Below, one piece after another: positions 26,001-55,241 of a DNA stretch of 64,000 bases. The DNA comes from Nematostella vectensis (taxonomy: Eukaryota > Cnidaria > Anthozoa > Actiniaria > Edwardsiidae): contig NC_064046.1 of NCBI RefSeq assembly GCF_932526225.1, forward strand, positions 7,923,219-7,987,218. The letters run 5' to 3'. The notes beneath the pieces are model-generated. The model worked only from the letters and a program-made list of their open reading frames with translations, did no database searches and was not told where the DNA came from. Numbering within the stretch: position 1 is the first letter of the stretch; every line of letters starts with the position of its first letter. The position numbers and the translations under genes were made by a program.

Positions 26001-27514
26001 GCATAATGATGTGATGATGGACTTGGTATAATGATGTGACGATGGAGTTGGTATAATTATGTGATCATGGAGTTGGTATAATGATGTGACGATGGAGTCG
26101 GTATAATGATGTGACAATGGAGTTGTCATAATGATGTGACGATGGAGTTGGTATAATGATGTGATGATGGAGTCGGTATAATGATGTGATGATGGACTTG
26201 GTATAATGATGTGACGATGGAGTTGGTATAATTATGTGATCATGGAGTTGGTATAATGATGTGACAATGGAGTCGGTATAATGATGTGATGATGTAGTCG
26301 GCATAATGATGTGACGATGGAGTCGGTATAATGATGTGACGATGGAGTCGGTATAATGATGTGATGATGGAGTCGGTATAATGATGTGATGATGGAGTTG
26401 GTGTAATGATGTGATGATGGAGTCGTTATAATAATGTGACGATGGAGTTGGTATAATGATGTGATGATGGAGTTGGTATAATGATGTGATGATGTAGTCG
26501 GCATAATGATGTGACGATGGAGTCGGTATAATGATGTGACGATGGAGTCGGTATAATGATGTGATGATGGAGTCGGTATAATGATGTGATGATGGAGTCG
26601 GTATAATGATGTGATGATGGAGTTGGTGTAATGATGTGATGATGGAGTTGGTGTAATGATGTGACGATGGAGTCGGTATAACGATGTGATGATGTAGTCG
26701 GTATAATGATGTGACGATAGAGTCGGTATAATGATGTGATGATGGAGTCGGTATAATGATGTGACGATGGATTTGGTATAATGATGTGACGATGGAGTTG
26801 GTATAATGATGTGACGATGGAGTTGGTATAATGATGTGACGATGGAGTTGGTATAATGATGTGATGATGGAGTTGGTATAATGATGTGATGATGGAGTCG
26901 GTATAATAATGTGACGATGGAGTTGGTATAATGATGTGAAGATGGAGTCGGTATAATAATGTGACGATGGAGTTGGTATAATAATGTGATGATGGAGTCG
27001 GTATAATGATGTGGCGATGGAGTTGGTATAATGATGTGATGATGGAGTTGGCATAATGATGTGACGATGGAGTTGGTATAATAATGTGATGATGGAGCCG
27101 GTATAATGATGTGATGATGGAGTCGGTATAATGATGTGACGATGGAGTCGGTATAATAATGTGACGATGGAGTTGGTATAATAATGTGATGATGGAGTCG
27201 GTATAATGATGTGACGATGGACTTGGTATAATGATGTGATGATGGAGTCGGTATAATGATGTGACAATGGAGTTGGTAAATGATGTGATAATGGAGTTGG
27301 TATAATGGTGTTACGATGGAGTTGGTATAATGATGTGATGATGGAGTCGGTATAATGATGTGACGATGGAGTCGGTATAATGATGTGACGATGGAGTCGG
27401 TATAATGATGTGACGATGGAGTTGGTATAATGATGTGACGATGGAGTCGGCATAATGATGTGACGATGGAGTTGGTATAATGATGTGATGATGGAGTCGG
27501 TATAATGATGTGAT
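19290..27514. repeat. Large duplicated satellite block (about 5.9 kb apart)
   Basis: The block at about 19297-21630 recurs at about 25232-27514 (offset 5935 bp at one end, 5884 bp at the other). It is also the counterpart of the left array flank at 704-1979. Both later copies contain the sequence into which the LTR element inserted near 1979, without the element. Confidence 0.7.
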
Positions 27515-28195
27515 GATGGAGTCGGTGTAATAATGTGATGATGGAGTCGGTATAATGATGTGACGATGGAGTCGGCATAATGATGTGATGATGGAGTTGG
27601 TATAATGATGTGATGATGGAGTCGGTATAATGATGTGATGATGGAGTCGGTGTAATAATGTGATGATGGAGTCGGTATAATGATGTGACGATGGAGTCGG
27701 CATAATGATGTGATGATGGAGTCGGTATAATAATGTAATGATGGTGTCGGTATAATGATGTGACGATGGAGTCGGTATAATGATGTGATGATTGAGTTGG
27801 TATAATGATGTGATGATTGAGTTGGTATAATGATGTGATGATGGAGTTGGTATAATGATGTGATGATGGAGTCGGTATAATGATGTGATGATGGAGTTGG
27901 TATAATGATGTGACGATGGAGTTGGTATAATGATGTGATTGATGGGCTTGGTAGAATTATGTGATGATGGACTTGGTATAATGATGTGATGTTGGAGTTG
28001 GTGTAATGATGTGATGATGGACTTGGTACAATGATGTGATAATGGAGTTTGTATAATGATTTGATGATGGAGCCAGTATAATGATTTAATGATGGACTTG
28101 ATGATGGACTCGGTATTAATTGTGATGATGGAGTTGGTATAATGTCGGTGGGTCGGTCGGTCTTTGCTCGGTATAATAATGATGGACTCGGTAAT

Positions 28196-28561
28196 ATTAT
28201 AATATTTTTATTTTATTTTATTAGCTATACCATGCATCTGCAGCAAGTGGATGAGTGTTAAGACATCCGGACAACATCTTCCATTAGGACGATGTGTTTT
28301 GGTGCATTTCCAGTGCGGACATTCTCTCCACAGATATGGCTAGATCGCAAACTCAAATGTCATACTAAGGCATAAAAGATTTATTACAGCTTTCTGTGTA
28401 AGCTGATAAAAATGAATAATTGCAAAAAAAATATTATCCTTTGAACAGAGATGAATTGTCTTTCATTGAGAGACATATCATTCCAGTGCTTATCCCTTAT
28501 TACTTGAGGATGGCTTAGGATTATACCCTCAAAAACGAACTTGAAGAGATTGCTTGTTTAT
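28196..28561. other. 3' flank of the PAN/discoidin gene
   Basis: Unique A/T-rich sequence between the satellite edge and the stop codon at 28562. On the minus strand it is downstream of the gene and contains AATAAA-type hexamers (around 28380 and 28207-28222) that could serve as poly(A) signals. I see no further coding exon here. Confidence 0.5.
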
Positions 28562-28745
28562 CTACTTGCATCCGTATACCTCTACCCTAATAGCTGGGCG
28601 ACTAAAGAAGGTAACTATGACGAACCGGATTCCACGTGCTAGAATGGGTGATGGGAACGAGCGGTACACAGCGTTGACGCTGTCCACGTTACCATCAAAC
28701 ACCTAGAAAAAGTAAAATATCTGAATTTAGAGAGACAGAGAGACC

Positions 28746-28841
<96 letters not shown>

Positions 28842-31800
28842 GCAGCAACAACGACGACAACGACAGCAACAGCAACAGCAATAGCAATAATAATAATAAT
28901 AATTTATTAACTTATATTGCGCTTATCAAAAGCGCATATTTTACTATGTAAAATTTTAAGGTTAAAAAACACCTAGGAAAAGGTACATAGCTGAATTTAG
29001 AGAGAAAGGGAAAGATCACGAAAAAGACTCACGAGAAAGACTTTGGTCATATTCAAGTTGTTCAACATCAAATTTCTCCTAAAAACGAAAACATCTTGAA
29101 CTTCAATTTCGCAATTTCAAATTCACTGTAAATCCATTTTTTTCTCCGCGATCGCCAAATAAGAAAAAGGTACCTTGTCTATTCCATTCTCTTTGCACAC
29201 TTGCCAGGATTCAAGATCGGAGCTGTAGGTGATCTTGTAACTGGTCACCCAGTGATTAAAGCCATTTCGTCCCTGTGTAGCGACTCTTGCGACCTCCATC
29301 TCACGTCCCAGATCAACCTGGAGGTACTCGCCAGCAAGGTTCTCCTTCGGCATCCAGCCGAGTTCACCAGAAGGTGAGTTCAGGCGAGCATTTTTAGGCA
29401 TGAATACCGAGCTAAAGAAGCTTGATGCGTTCAGTGCAGAGTCGCTTATATCGCTTGATTCCATACCCAGGGGATCTCCTTGTTCACAGACTGCGAACAA
29501 CACAGCATCATTAAAGGAATAGAATAAAGATATAAAGACAGTTAAATGAATAAATGAATAAATGAATAAATGAAAAAATTAATAAATGCATTATCGCATA
29601 AATGAATAAATGAATAAATGAATAAATGAATAAATGAATAAATGAATAAATGAATAAATGAATAAATGAATAAATGAATAAATGAATAAATGAATAAATG
29701 AATAAATGAATAAATGAATAAATGAATAAATGAATAAATGAATAAATGAATAAATGAATAAATGAATAAATGAATAAATGAATAAATGAATAAATGAATA
29801 AATGAATAAATGAATAAATGAATAAATGAATAAATGAATAAATGAATAAATGAATAAATGAATAAATGAATAAATGAATAAATGAATAAATGAATAAATG
29901 AATAAATGAATAAATGAATAAATGAATAAATGAATAAATGAATAAATGAATAAATGAATAAATGAATAAATGAATAAATGAATAAATGAATAAATGAATA
30001 AATGAATAAATGAATAAATGAATAAATGAATAAATGAATAAATGAATAAATGAATAAATGAATAAATGAATAAATGAATAAATGAATAAATGAATAAATG
30101 AATAAATGAATAAATGAATAAATGAATAAATGAATAAATGAATAAATGAATAAATGAATAAATGAATAAATGAATAAATGAATAAATGAATAAGAGAATA
30201 AATGAATAAATGAATAAGAGAATAAATGAATAAATGAATAAATGAATAAATGAATAAATGAATAAATGAATAAATGAACGACAGACCTCACGCGTAGTAA
30301 CACTTTACAAACATCATTATGACACGAATTACACCGCAGAAACGTCGTAGTACTTCTAGTCTGTGACGAGGCTCTACTCATTTCGAATGCGCTTCATTCA
30401 TCGATCGGAATTATTTTGTACATCAAAGATTAATTAAATAAACTGTTCAAGTACAAATCCCTCAAACTTGACTCAACCCTTGAATTATCTAGAGCCTTTC
30501 AATAGAATTTTCCCAATATTGTTGTAATGTTTTTAGTGTATAGTTTTTCTTTTCCCTTTTGATATGTAAATTTCGAGACAGTTTTTATCGTTTTTGTCAA
30601 TCAGTGATGGTGCAAATTGGAAAAAGGCGTTTGTTCTAGTCAGGCAACTGATTAGATTGGAAACAGATCAGTTACCCAGGGCGTCTTCTTCCCTCTTTAT
30701 TTCGACTTCGCGCGTACGTTCGCTCCCGGTCTCTGGGTCGCCCTGGGTCGCCGAAGATGATTTATTTTAGTAGTACTAGGATTTAACCTAGTGATTTTAG
30801 TAGTACTAGGATTTAGTATTGAGTGGAAAGAAGTCAAAACTCCTATCTTTAATTACGATTTAGTATTTTTTATATCGATCCCGCAAGCATACCTTTGACG
30901 CATTTGTATGCCACTCCTTTTCCTGTCAGAAAGCACTTTTTTTCCTTTGAACAGAACTCGTCACTGCAATTGCTTGGCGGTTCCACCAGAACATAGTATG
31001 CGCTGGGGTCTGCACCAATCATTTGGGGATGGGTCATATGTGAAGCACCATTCAACTCGCATCGTGATCTGATGATATACAGAAAACGTTGATGACGATA
31101 ACGATAACGATGGCGGTGATGATGATGATAACGATGACGTTGACGGTGATAATAACGATGACGATAATAAGGATTATGATGATTATGACAATAACAATGA
31201 CGATAACGATGTAGTTGGCGGTAATAATAGCGATGAAGATGAAGATGATGATAATAACGATGATGATAATGATGATGATGATAATGATGATGATGATAAC
31301 AATGACAATAACGATGACGTTAATGATAGCGTTTTAGATGATGATGATGATGATAACGATAACGATAACGATGGCGATAATGATAATAATGATGACGATA
31401 ACAATGACAATAACGATGACGTTGACGGTGATGATAGCTATGAAGATGATGATGATGATAACGATGACGATAATGATAACAATACAACACTAACAGAAAC
31501 AACAAAAGCAATAACAATAACATAATATGATCAAAATGATGATAATGATGACGATGGTGATGTTGATGGATGATCATGTTAGTTCGTTATTTGAATTTGT
31601 TATTAGTATTGTTCGAACGATGAACAGAGTTTTCAAAAAGGTATTAATACCATATAACTACTACTCACTCTTTCTCCTTAAAATTTATTGACAAGCAATC
31701 TTTGTTTCTATGGCAACTCTCTCGGCAATCGATATCATTTGTTAGTGTCGTCACAATGGTGTTGTTATGCAACAGAAAGCCTGGTATGAAGTAGAGATCA

Positions 31801-31874
31801 CCACATCGTTGGCCAGCAAAAATATGTTGCCATAACGACAACAAAAAAAACAACTGGGGCAGCAAAAACCTCAT
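28562..31874 (-). CDS. Secreted PAN/apple plus F5/8 type C (discoidin) domain protein
   Basis: Four exons on the minus strand: 31874-31669, 31068-30893, 29490-29174, 28702-28562. All introns are GT-AG, and the lengths (206, 176, 317, 141) sum to 840 = 279 codons plus TAG, with phases matching at each junction. Residues 1-21 are a signal peptide (MRFLLPQLFFLLSL); this ATG was preferred to one 17 codons upstream because it starts the hydrophobic stretch. Residues 24 to about 95 form a PAN/apple module, including DCRESCHRNKDC and SRCELNGASH. A short Cys-containing linker follows. Residues 129-278 form an F5/8 type C domain, bounded by Cys129 and Cys278, with GEYLQVDLGR, ITYSSDLESW, VFDGN and the ending VEVYGC. 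Such domains bind carbohydrate, lipid or protein; an extracellular adhesive, lectin-like or matrix role is inferred. A pyrimidine-rich AG at about 31888 could end a 5'-UTR intron. Confidence 0.85.
28743..28905. repeat. (AAC)n/(AAT)n microsatellite in intron 3 of the PAN gene
   Basis: An almost pure CAA/AAC run gives way to AGC/GAC interruptions and then AAT repeats. It lies between exons 3 and 4 of the PAN/discoidin gene. Confidence 0.95.
29541..30278. repeat. Octanucleotide GAATAAAT microsatellite, about 85 copies
   Basis: A nearly perfect 8-bp repeat (GAATAAAT) spans about 680 bp from 29600, with a less regular start from 29541 and two GAATAAGA variants near 30190-30220. It is in intron 2 of the PAN/discoidin gene, just 50 bp upstream of exon 3. 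The long open frame across it (FIYSFIHL repeats) is a by-product of the period. Confidence 0.97.
31081..31567. repeat. GAT/GAC/AAC-rich simple repeat in intron 1 of the PAN gene
   Basis: Imperfect trinucleotide repeat (GATGATGATAACGATGAC type) filling most of the intron between exons 1 and 2. Any translation (poly-Ser/Leu or His-rich) is low complexity and not a gene. Confidence 0.93.
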
Positions 31875-32081
31875 AGCGGTTCTTAACCTATAGGCGGAAA
31901 GAAAAAATTTAGTGTTTAAATTCATATGGCACCTGGTAAAGTAATGGCATTGTATTGATTAGAGTCAACAGTAAACTCTAGGTTGTTAACACAGTCACTT
32001 TTTGTGATGACATTTCTCACTATGTCAATTCTGATTGGCTAGAGCGCGCTTTATTTTGAGAAACACGCAATCTGAGTGTCT

Positions 32082-35000
32082 TCACTGACAAATGTTAAAC
32101 TTTGCTATAGTCGCCTTATTTTCATTAACTCGAGGGAAGCACCCTCCCCCACATACTTTCTGTTAACCTTTTATTGTTTTAAGTATCCTACTCATTTCTA
32201 TTCTTTAGCTTTTATTTAAAAAAAAGCATTTTATAATATTTTCGACTATCAGCGCGCTAACCACTTGATTCTTGATTCTATGACATTTTGATCATGACGA
32301 ATACCATGTATAAGTCATCCAAAAAAAAAACAAAAAAAAACTATGGGGACAAATTTGGCGGTTCTGAAACTTATCCGTAATCTTGTTTAATGATTTGCTA
32401 AGGGTATCATTGGCTTTTTTCATTCGCCAGTTTGCAATAATTTGGCAAGGTCATTATTTGAAGCAAGAGACTAAAATCGACATTTGCTTTTTCTGATAAA
32501 CAAAAAATACACGAAAAGCTATGGCGAGTTTGTTGTGCCTGAATGTTACGGGAGGAAAACGCTTAGACGTCAATGCCACAAAAGAAAGAAGAAGTAAAAA
32601 CCTTGGAAGCTACAGTATTTCCAGCTTGTATTTCTTACCTTTTCCTTGTTATTTTTAATCGAGCGGTTTTCGATATATATTATTCACATCGACACATATG
32701 ACATATTTAGAATATATAAAAAAAATCAAAGAAGTCTTATTAAAGACGAAAATTTGGCAGAGTCGAATTCCAGTTTTCGGTGTATTATTATTACATATTT
32801 AGGGTACAGCAAAAGCTCGTTCCGATTGGTTATAGAATTCGGGTTTGTATTTGATCAATTTATTGTTTGGAAGTGAAGTTTTGACATTTAAGATAAGTAA
32901 AAGACTGATGCCTGTTATGACTTTTGTCGAGCAACGAAATACGACAAGAATAATATCAATGACTTGATTACACACTTGCAAAGCCCTGTGCAAACTGCGC
33001 CAGACAAAGTAAATTTCAGAAAGCCATTTCACATTTCCTTTGTCCTATACTCAGTCAAGCGAAAATTCGCAAAGAAATCAGAACGACGTGTCCAAGTAAA
33101 CTAGTTACTTCTAATATGGCCAAAGTTTGTAAAGTTCGAAAGAAATAGCTCAAATCTATAAAGTATAATGCCAATACCTTCACTTTTGGTAGCGGAGAGC
33201 AGTTTCGCTTCACTTGACCGACTCAACTAATAGAATGCGCTAAAACGTCTTTGCGTAACGTCTTTCTATTTTCTTGCACAGCAAGAGCGTTTTTCTAAAG
33301 AACAGGTGTGTATTTGACATGACATAACAACTGACACAAACCTTCGGTTCCATTTTACGTTTTCTAGGTTTGCCTTCGGCTGATTTGGCAGATTTATAAA
33401 AGTAGATCACATCCTTCATGTTTTCAGCCTACAATACCAAGTTTTTTTAAGTTGCTGACTATACTTATTTCTATAAGAACCTTTTTTATAATACCGTACA
33501 ACCTGAGATTTCGACGAACTGTAAGAACATGCGTTCTAAAAATAAACTGAATAAAGAAAATTGTGTTCATACTATCGACCTAAAATAATATTATTTATCA
33601 TTTTGTGTAATCCTGATTTTAATACTTTATTAGTCTATTTGAATAAAATTAAAATCTTCACAATAGCTGTCTATATTCCAGGCAGCAACATCACTTAAAA
33701 AGAACTTCCACCCGCCTCAACTGAAAATTAGACGTTCCTATAAGAGTGTAGTTGATGTGATAGTTTGGGCCAACATGTATGTCGTCAAGATTCGTTTTCT
33801 CTTGGTCACCCTAACGACGTAAATCGTCGGGGGTGCGGGTTCGGACGGAATATTGAAAACTGCATCAAAAAAACTGACTGAAAATCCTCTTTAAACTATC
33901 TGAACTAAATAAGACAAGTCATGACATCTGATGCTGTGATAGTTCGAACAACATGCGTGATTTTGTCGTCAAAATTTGCTTTCGCCTGACAATTTAAGCG
34001 CTTGTAATTGCAATTGAAATTAGACAAACCTAGACAGTGAGGGTTAAACAAAAGTCATGCGTGCGTTCAAACAAGTCATGATAGTTTGTAATAGATCAAA
34101 TGACTGGCATAGCGTGTCGTCAAAATTTGTTTTCTTTTGACCACTGTGGCGCTAGTAAATTCATGTCGTTTATGTTTTGATTACAAAACATGTTTATGTT
34201 TTACAGTACAAAACCAGACAGTGAGGGGTAAAAACCAGCATGTCTCCCAGTCACTGTCGGCAATTCTAATTAACGGATACAGCACTCTAACAGTTCCAGT
34301 AACTTCTTTAATTCTAGCCTGCTAGCCGTCTCTCCAGTGGGTAATTCGGAAATTCCTGTTTTCAGGGTGTGGGGAGTCACCGAGGCTGGAAAGAGCTCTC
34401 CAGCTCCTCAATAATAACTAGTGTTAGCAAGGCAGATGTTTACACAATTGGCACCAACAAGACAAATCAGTGATGGATGCTAGTGGTAAACCTAACACAG
34501 CGTGATTCAGTTAGTTCACTGACAAATGTTAAACTTTTCTCAAGTCGCCACATACTTTCTGTTAACCTTTTATTGTTTCAAGTATCCTACTAATTTCTGT
34601 TCTTTAGCTTTTATTAAAAAAAAGCATTTTATAATAGTTTCGACTATCAGCGCGCGAACCACGCGATTCTTGATTCTATGACATTTCGATCATGACGAAT
34701 GTCATGTATAAAGTCATACAAAAAAAAAAACTGTGGGGACAAATTTGGCGGTTCTTAAACTTATCCGTAATCTTGTTCAATGATTTGCTAAGGGTATCAT
34801 TGGATTTTTTCATTCGCCAGTTTGCAACAATTTGACATGGTCATTATTTGAAGCAAGAGACTTACATCGACATTTGCTTTTTCTGGTAAACAAAAAATAC
34901 ACGAAAAGCTATGGCGAGTTTGTTGTCCCTGAATGTTACGGGAGGAAAACGCTTAGACGTCTATGCCACAAGACTCTCATCAATGAGAAAAAAGAAAGAA

Positions 35001-36913
35001 AAAGTAAAAACCTTGGAAGCTACAGTATTTCCAGCTTGTATTTCTTACCTTTTCCTTGTTATTTTTAATCGAGCGGTTTTCGATATATATATTATTCACA
35101 TGGACACATATGACATATTTAGAATATATATATAAAAACTTAAGAAGTCAAAGAAGTCTTATTAAAGACGAAAATTTGGCAGAGTCGAATTCCAGTTTTT
35201 GGTGTATTATTATTACATATTTAGGGTACAGCAAAAGCTCGTTCCGATTGGTTATAGAATACGGGTTTGGATTTGATCAATTTATCGTTTGGAAGTGAAG
35301 TTTTTATAGTTAAGATAAGTAAAAGACTGATGCCTGTTATGACTTTTGTCGAGCAACGAAATACGACAAGAATAATATAAATGACTTGATTACACACTTG
35401 CAAAGCCCTGTGCAAACTGCGCCAGACAAAGTAAATGTCAGAAAGTCAATTTCACATTTCCTTTGTCCTATACTCAGTCAAGCGAAAATTCGCAAAGAAA
35501 TCAGAACGTGTCCAAGTAAACTAGTTACTTCTAATATGGTCAAAGTTTGTAAAGTTCGAAAGAAATAGCTCAAATCTATAAAGTATAATGCCAATACCTT
35601 CACTTTTGGTAGCGGAGAGCAGTTTCGCTTCACTTGACCGACTCAACTAATAGAATGCGCTAAAACTTCTTTGCGTAACGTCTTTCTATTTTCTTGCACA
35701 GCAAGAGCGTTTTTCTAAAGAACCCTCGGTTCCATTTTACGTTTTCTAGGTTTGGCTTCGGCTGATTTGGTAGATTTATAAAAGTAGATCACACCCTTCA
35801 TGTTTTCAGCCTACAATACCAAGTTTTTTTAAGTTGCTGACTATACTTATTTCTATAAGAACCTTTTTTTATAAGAACGTACAACCTGAGATTTCGACGA
35901 ACTGTAAGAACATGCGTTCTAAAAATAAACTGAATAAAGAAAATTGTGTTCATACTATCGACCTAAAATAATATTATTTATCATTTTGTGTAATTCTGAT
36001 TTTAATACTTTATTAGTCTATTTGAATAAAATTAAAATCTTCACAATAGCTGTCTATATTCCAGGCAGCAACATCACTTAAAAAGAACTTCCACCCGCCT
36101 CAACTGAAAATTAGACGTTCCTATAAAAGAGTGTAGTTGATGTGATAGTTTGGGCCAACATGTGTGTCGTCAATATATGTTTTCTTTTGGTCACCCTACC
36201 GACGTAAATCGTCGGGGGTGGGGGGGGGGGGGGGTGGGGGTTCGGACGGAATATTGAAAACTGCAGCAAAAAAACTGACTGAAAATCCTCCTCAAACTAT
36301 CTGAACTAAATAAGACAAGTCATGATATCTGATGCTGTGATAGTTCGAACAACATGCGTGATTTTGTCATCAAAATTTGCTTTCTCCTGACAATTTAAGC
36401 GCTTGTAAATGCAATTAAAATAAGACAAACCTAGACAGTGAGGGTTAAACAAAAGTCATGCGTGCGTTCAAACAAGTCATGATAGTTTGTAATAGATCAA
36501 ATGACTGGCATAGCGCGTCGTCAAAATTTGTTTTCTTTTGACCACTGTGGCGCTAGTAAATTCATGTCGTTTATGTTTTGATTACAAAACATGTTTATGT
36601 TTTACAGTACAAAACCAGACAGTGAGGGGTAAAAACCAGCACGTCTTCCAGTCACTGTCGGCAATTTTAATTAACGGATACAGCACTCTAACAGTTTCAG
36701 TAACTTCTTTAATTCTAGCCTGCTAGCCGTCTCTCCAGTGGGTAATTCGGAAACTCCTGTTTTCAGGGTGTGGGGAGTCACCGAGGCTGGAAAGAGCTCT
36801 CCAGCTCCTCAATAATAACTAGTGTTGGCAAGGCAGATGTTTACACAATTGGCACCAACAACACAAATCAGTGATGGATGCTAGTGGTAAACCTAACACA
36901 GCGTGATTCAGTT
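32082..36913. repeat. 2.4-kb tandem duplication (two copies)
   Basis: Copy 1 spans about 32082-34515 and copy 2 about 34517-36913. Both start TTCACTGACAAATGTTAAAC and end CAGCGTGATTCAGTT, with an offset of 2401-2410 bp and small differences, including a missing ~40-bp stretch near 35720 in copy 2. Each contains three diverged sub-repeats of the type GTGATAGTT...GTCGTCAAAATTTG. No recognisable gene is present. A related piece (AAAGACGAA-ATTTGGCAGAGTC) is at about 60732, so the sequence belongs to a dispersed family. Confidence 0.85.
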
Positions 36914-37029
36914 GTTCCCTTGTTGTGGTCAAACATTGCATTTGAAATCACTACGATATAACAGAGAACAGGAAAACCTCGATATGAATGATGTGGATCC
37001 TAAATGGAGTCTATTCGGGGGCGGAGACT

Positions 37030-37380
37030 CAGGCCCGTACCCAGGGGGGAGGGGGGGGGGGGGTGCGCGGACGCCCCACAACGACTGAAAGTCCACTTTT
37101 GGTTCTCTATAGACGTGCTATTTGTAGTTTGTAGACACTCAAACTCATAAGCAAGATCACTCTGGTATGTAGCCAAATTTGACAATAAACGTCCCGTAGA
37201 GACACTGCAAAGGCATAAAAAAATCCCTTTTTGTATTTTCGGAGGTGGTTAGGTTTTTATCAGAGAACTCCATCCCTCCCCCCTCACCCCCCCCCCCCCC
37301 CCCCCCCCGCAAAAATTAGGTCCATTTTTTTCGGATTTCGCACCCCCCCCCCCAAAAAAAACATCCCGGGAACGGGCCTG
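37030..37380. mobile_element. Short terminal-inverted-repeat element (MITE-like)
   Basis: The left end CAGGCCCGTACCC (37030) and the reverse complement of the right end, CAGGCCCGTTCCC (ending 37380), match at 12 of 13 bases. The inside is non-coding with long G and C homopolymer runs. A 3-bp GAC is found next to both ends if one more base is included on each side. The superfamily is uncertain. Confidence 0.55.
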
Positions 37381-37497
37381 AGACAAGATACGACACTATG
37401 GTGGAGCATCCATAGATGCAGGCATACCCAGGATTTACTTAGAGCAACGATCGCAATGTGAAGTAAATCGTTTGACAAATGCTAATCTGATCCATTC

Positions 37498-37503
37498 TTT
37501 ATT
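37498..37503 (-). terminator. Candidate poly(A) signal of DHX38
   Basis: AATAAA on the minus strand, 290 bp after the DHX38 stop codon. It is the first such hexamer I see downstream in a plausible position. Confidence 0.4.
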
Positions 37504-37792
37504 TCGTTTGATTAAGAACAAGCACACAGCTAAAAATCGCACCCCTGCGAAATCAGCGGATCCCAACCACAATCCCGGGTTTCCGGCATTCTTAAAGCTT
37601 TATATAATAATATCACGATTATTTGTTTCCCTGTGTACAATCCCACAAAGATCTACTTTTTGAAAATAAATATTATCGTTGCACTTGCGATGAAGTTTTC
37701 CATTGGTGTGACTTCAAAGACCAAAGCATTAAAGTGCTCGATTTGGTGTTACTTCAGAGGTCAAAGCATTGAAGTGCTCGATTGGTGTCACG

Positions 37793-54612
<16,820 letters not shown>

Positions 54613-54880
54613 TCCTAGGGAACTGTGAGTGCTTTTCTTCGGTTACAAACGTTTCTTTGACGTTATATTTTCCTCGCCTCGATCGACGATTTCATCACAT
54701 AAAACTCTTAATTTGGGCCATAAGAGACATCAGTCATCAGTTGGGCTTCAAGCTCAGATACTCTGCGTGCTTGATACCAGCTGAAGATTGCTAGAGAATA
54801 GCAAGAGTTTTTAAACTTTGCGGTGTTTTGTGAACAAATCGTCCGCCATTTCTCGGCTCGTTCGCGCATGTTTTGCACGC
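54613..54880 (-). promoter_or_regulatory. DHX38 5' flank / probable promoter region
   Basis: Non-coding sequence between the DHX38 ATG and the first 73-bp direct repeat. I see no clear TATA box or initiator that fixes the transcription start. The Penelope-like insertion begins only about 345 bp upstream of the start codon, so the native promoter is short or has been split by the insertion. Confidence 0.4.
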
Positions 54881-54953
54881 ATTATCCACAGGCAGCCCAA
54901 ACAGAAATCTCGTTACCAGGGTGAGTACCGCGTTCAGGGGGACTGACCCTTCG
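54881..54953 (+). repeat. 73-bp direct repeat, left copy
   Basis: Identical by eye to 57294-57366 (ATTATCCACAGGCAGCCC ... GACTGACCCTTCG). It brackets the Penelope-like inverted pair and is read as an unusually long target-site duplication. Confidence 0.85.
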
Positions 54954-55241
54954 CATTATAAAACCTTTAAAAGAAAAAGTCGACAACAACGCAGATTTAT
55001 GTTTTTTAGAACGATATTTCGGCAGGCCAATACCTGCCTTCTTCAGGTTATAAATGAGTTACAATGGCATGTTATAGCTAGTATATGTACAAAGTTCATT
55101 GATGATTAACTAACAAAAGGTAAAAATAGTAATTGAGTGACAAAGTACAAAGTTCATTGATGATTAACTAACAAAAGGTAAAAATAGTAATTTAGTGACT
55201 TATGGAAGATGGTAAATAGGGTGGTGTGGATTACTAAGTAG

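Larger units (their letters stand above)
8247..28195. repeat. Main 25-bp satellite array (about 20 kb)
   Basis: Roughly 800 copies of the 25-bp unit, broken only by 24-bp and other indel variants. Because 25 is not a multiple of 3, the array is read in all three frames on each strand. On the minus strand none of the common units makes a stop, so open frames of up to 692 codons occur with a 25-residue periodic translation. These have no start context, no composition like a real protein and overlap each other in all frames, so they are not annotated as genes. Units decay from about 27930 to 28195 (GACTCGG, GCCAG and other variants), marking the array edge. Confidence 0.95.

Noticed and set aside
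1-28195. CRISPR-like appearance of a short regular repeat
   Set aside because: Units abut with no unique spacers and there are no cas genes. This is a eukaryotic satellite.
29542-30381. 279-codon open frame of FIYSFIHL repeats
   Set aside because: A by-product of the 8-bp GAATAAAT microsatellite inside an intron.
33240-33419. 59-codon minus-strand frame with a basic KPRKRK stretch in the 2.4-kb duplication
   Set aside because: The second copy has amino-acid-changing differences and an early stop after a deletion, so there is no sign of coding constraint.
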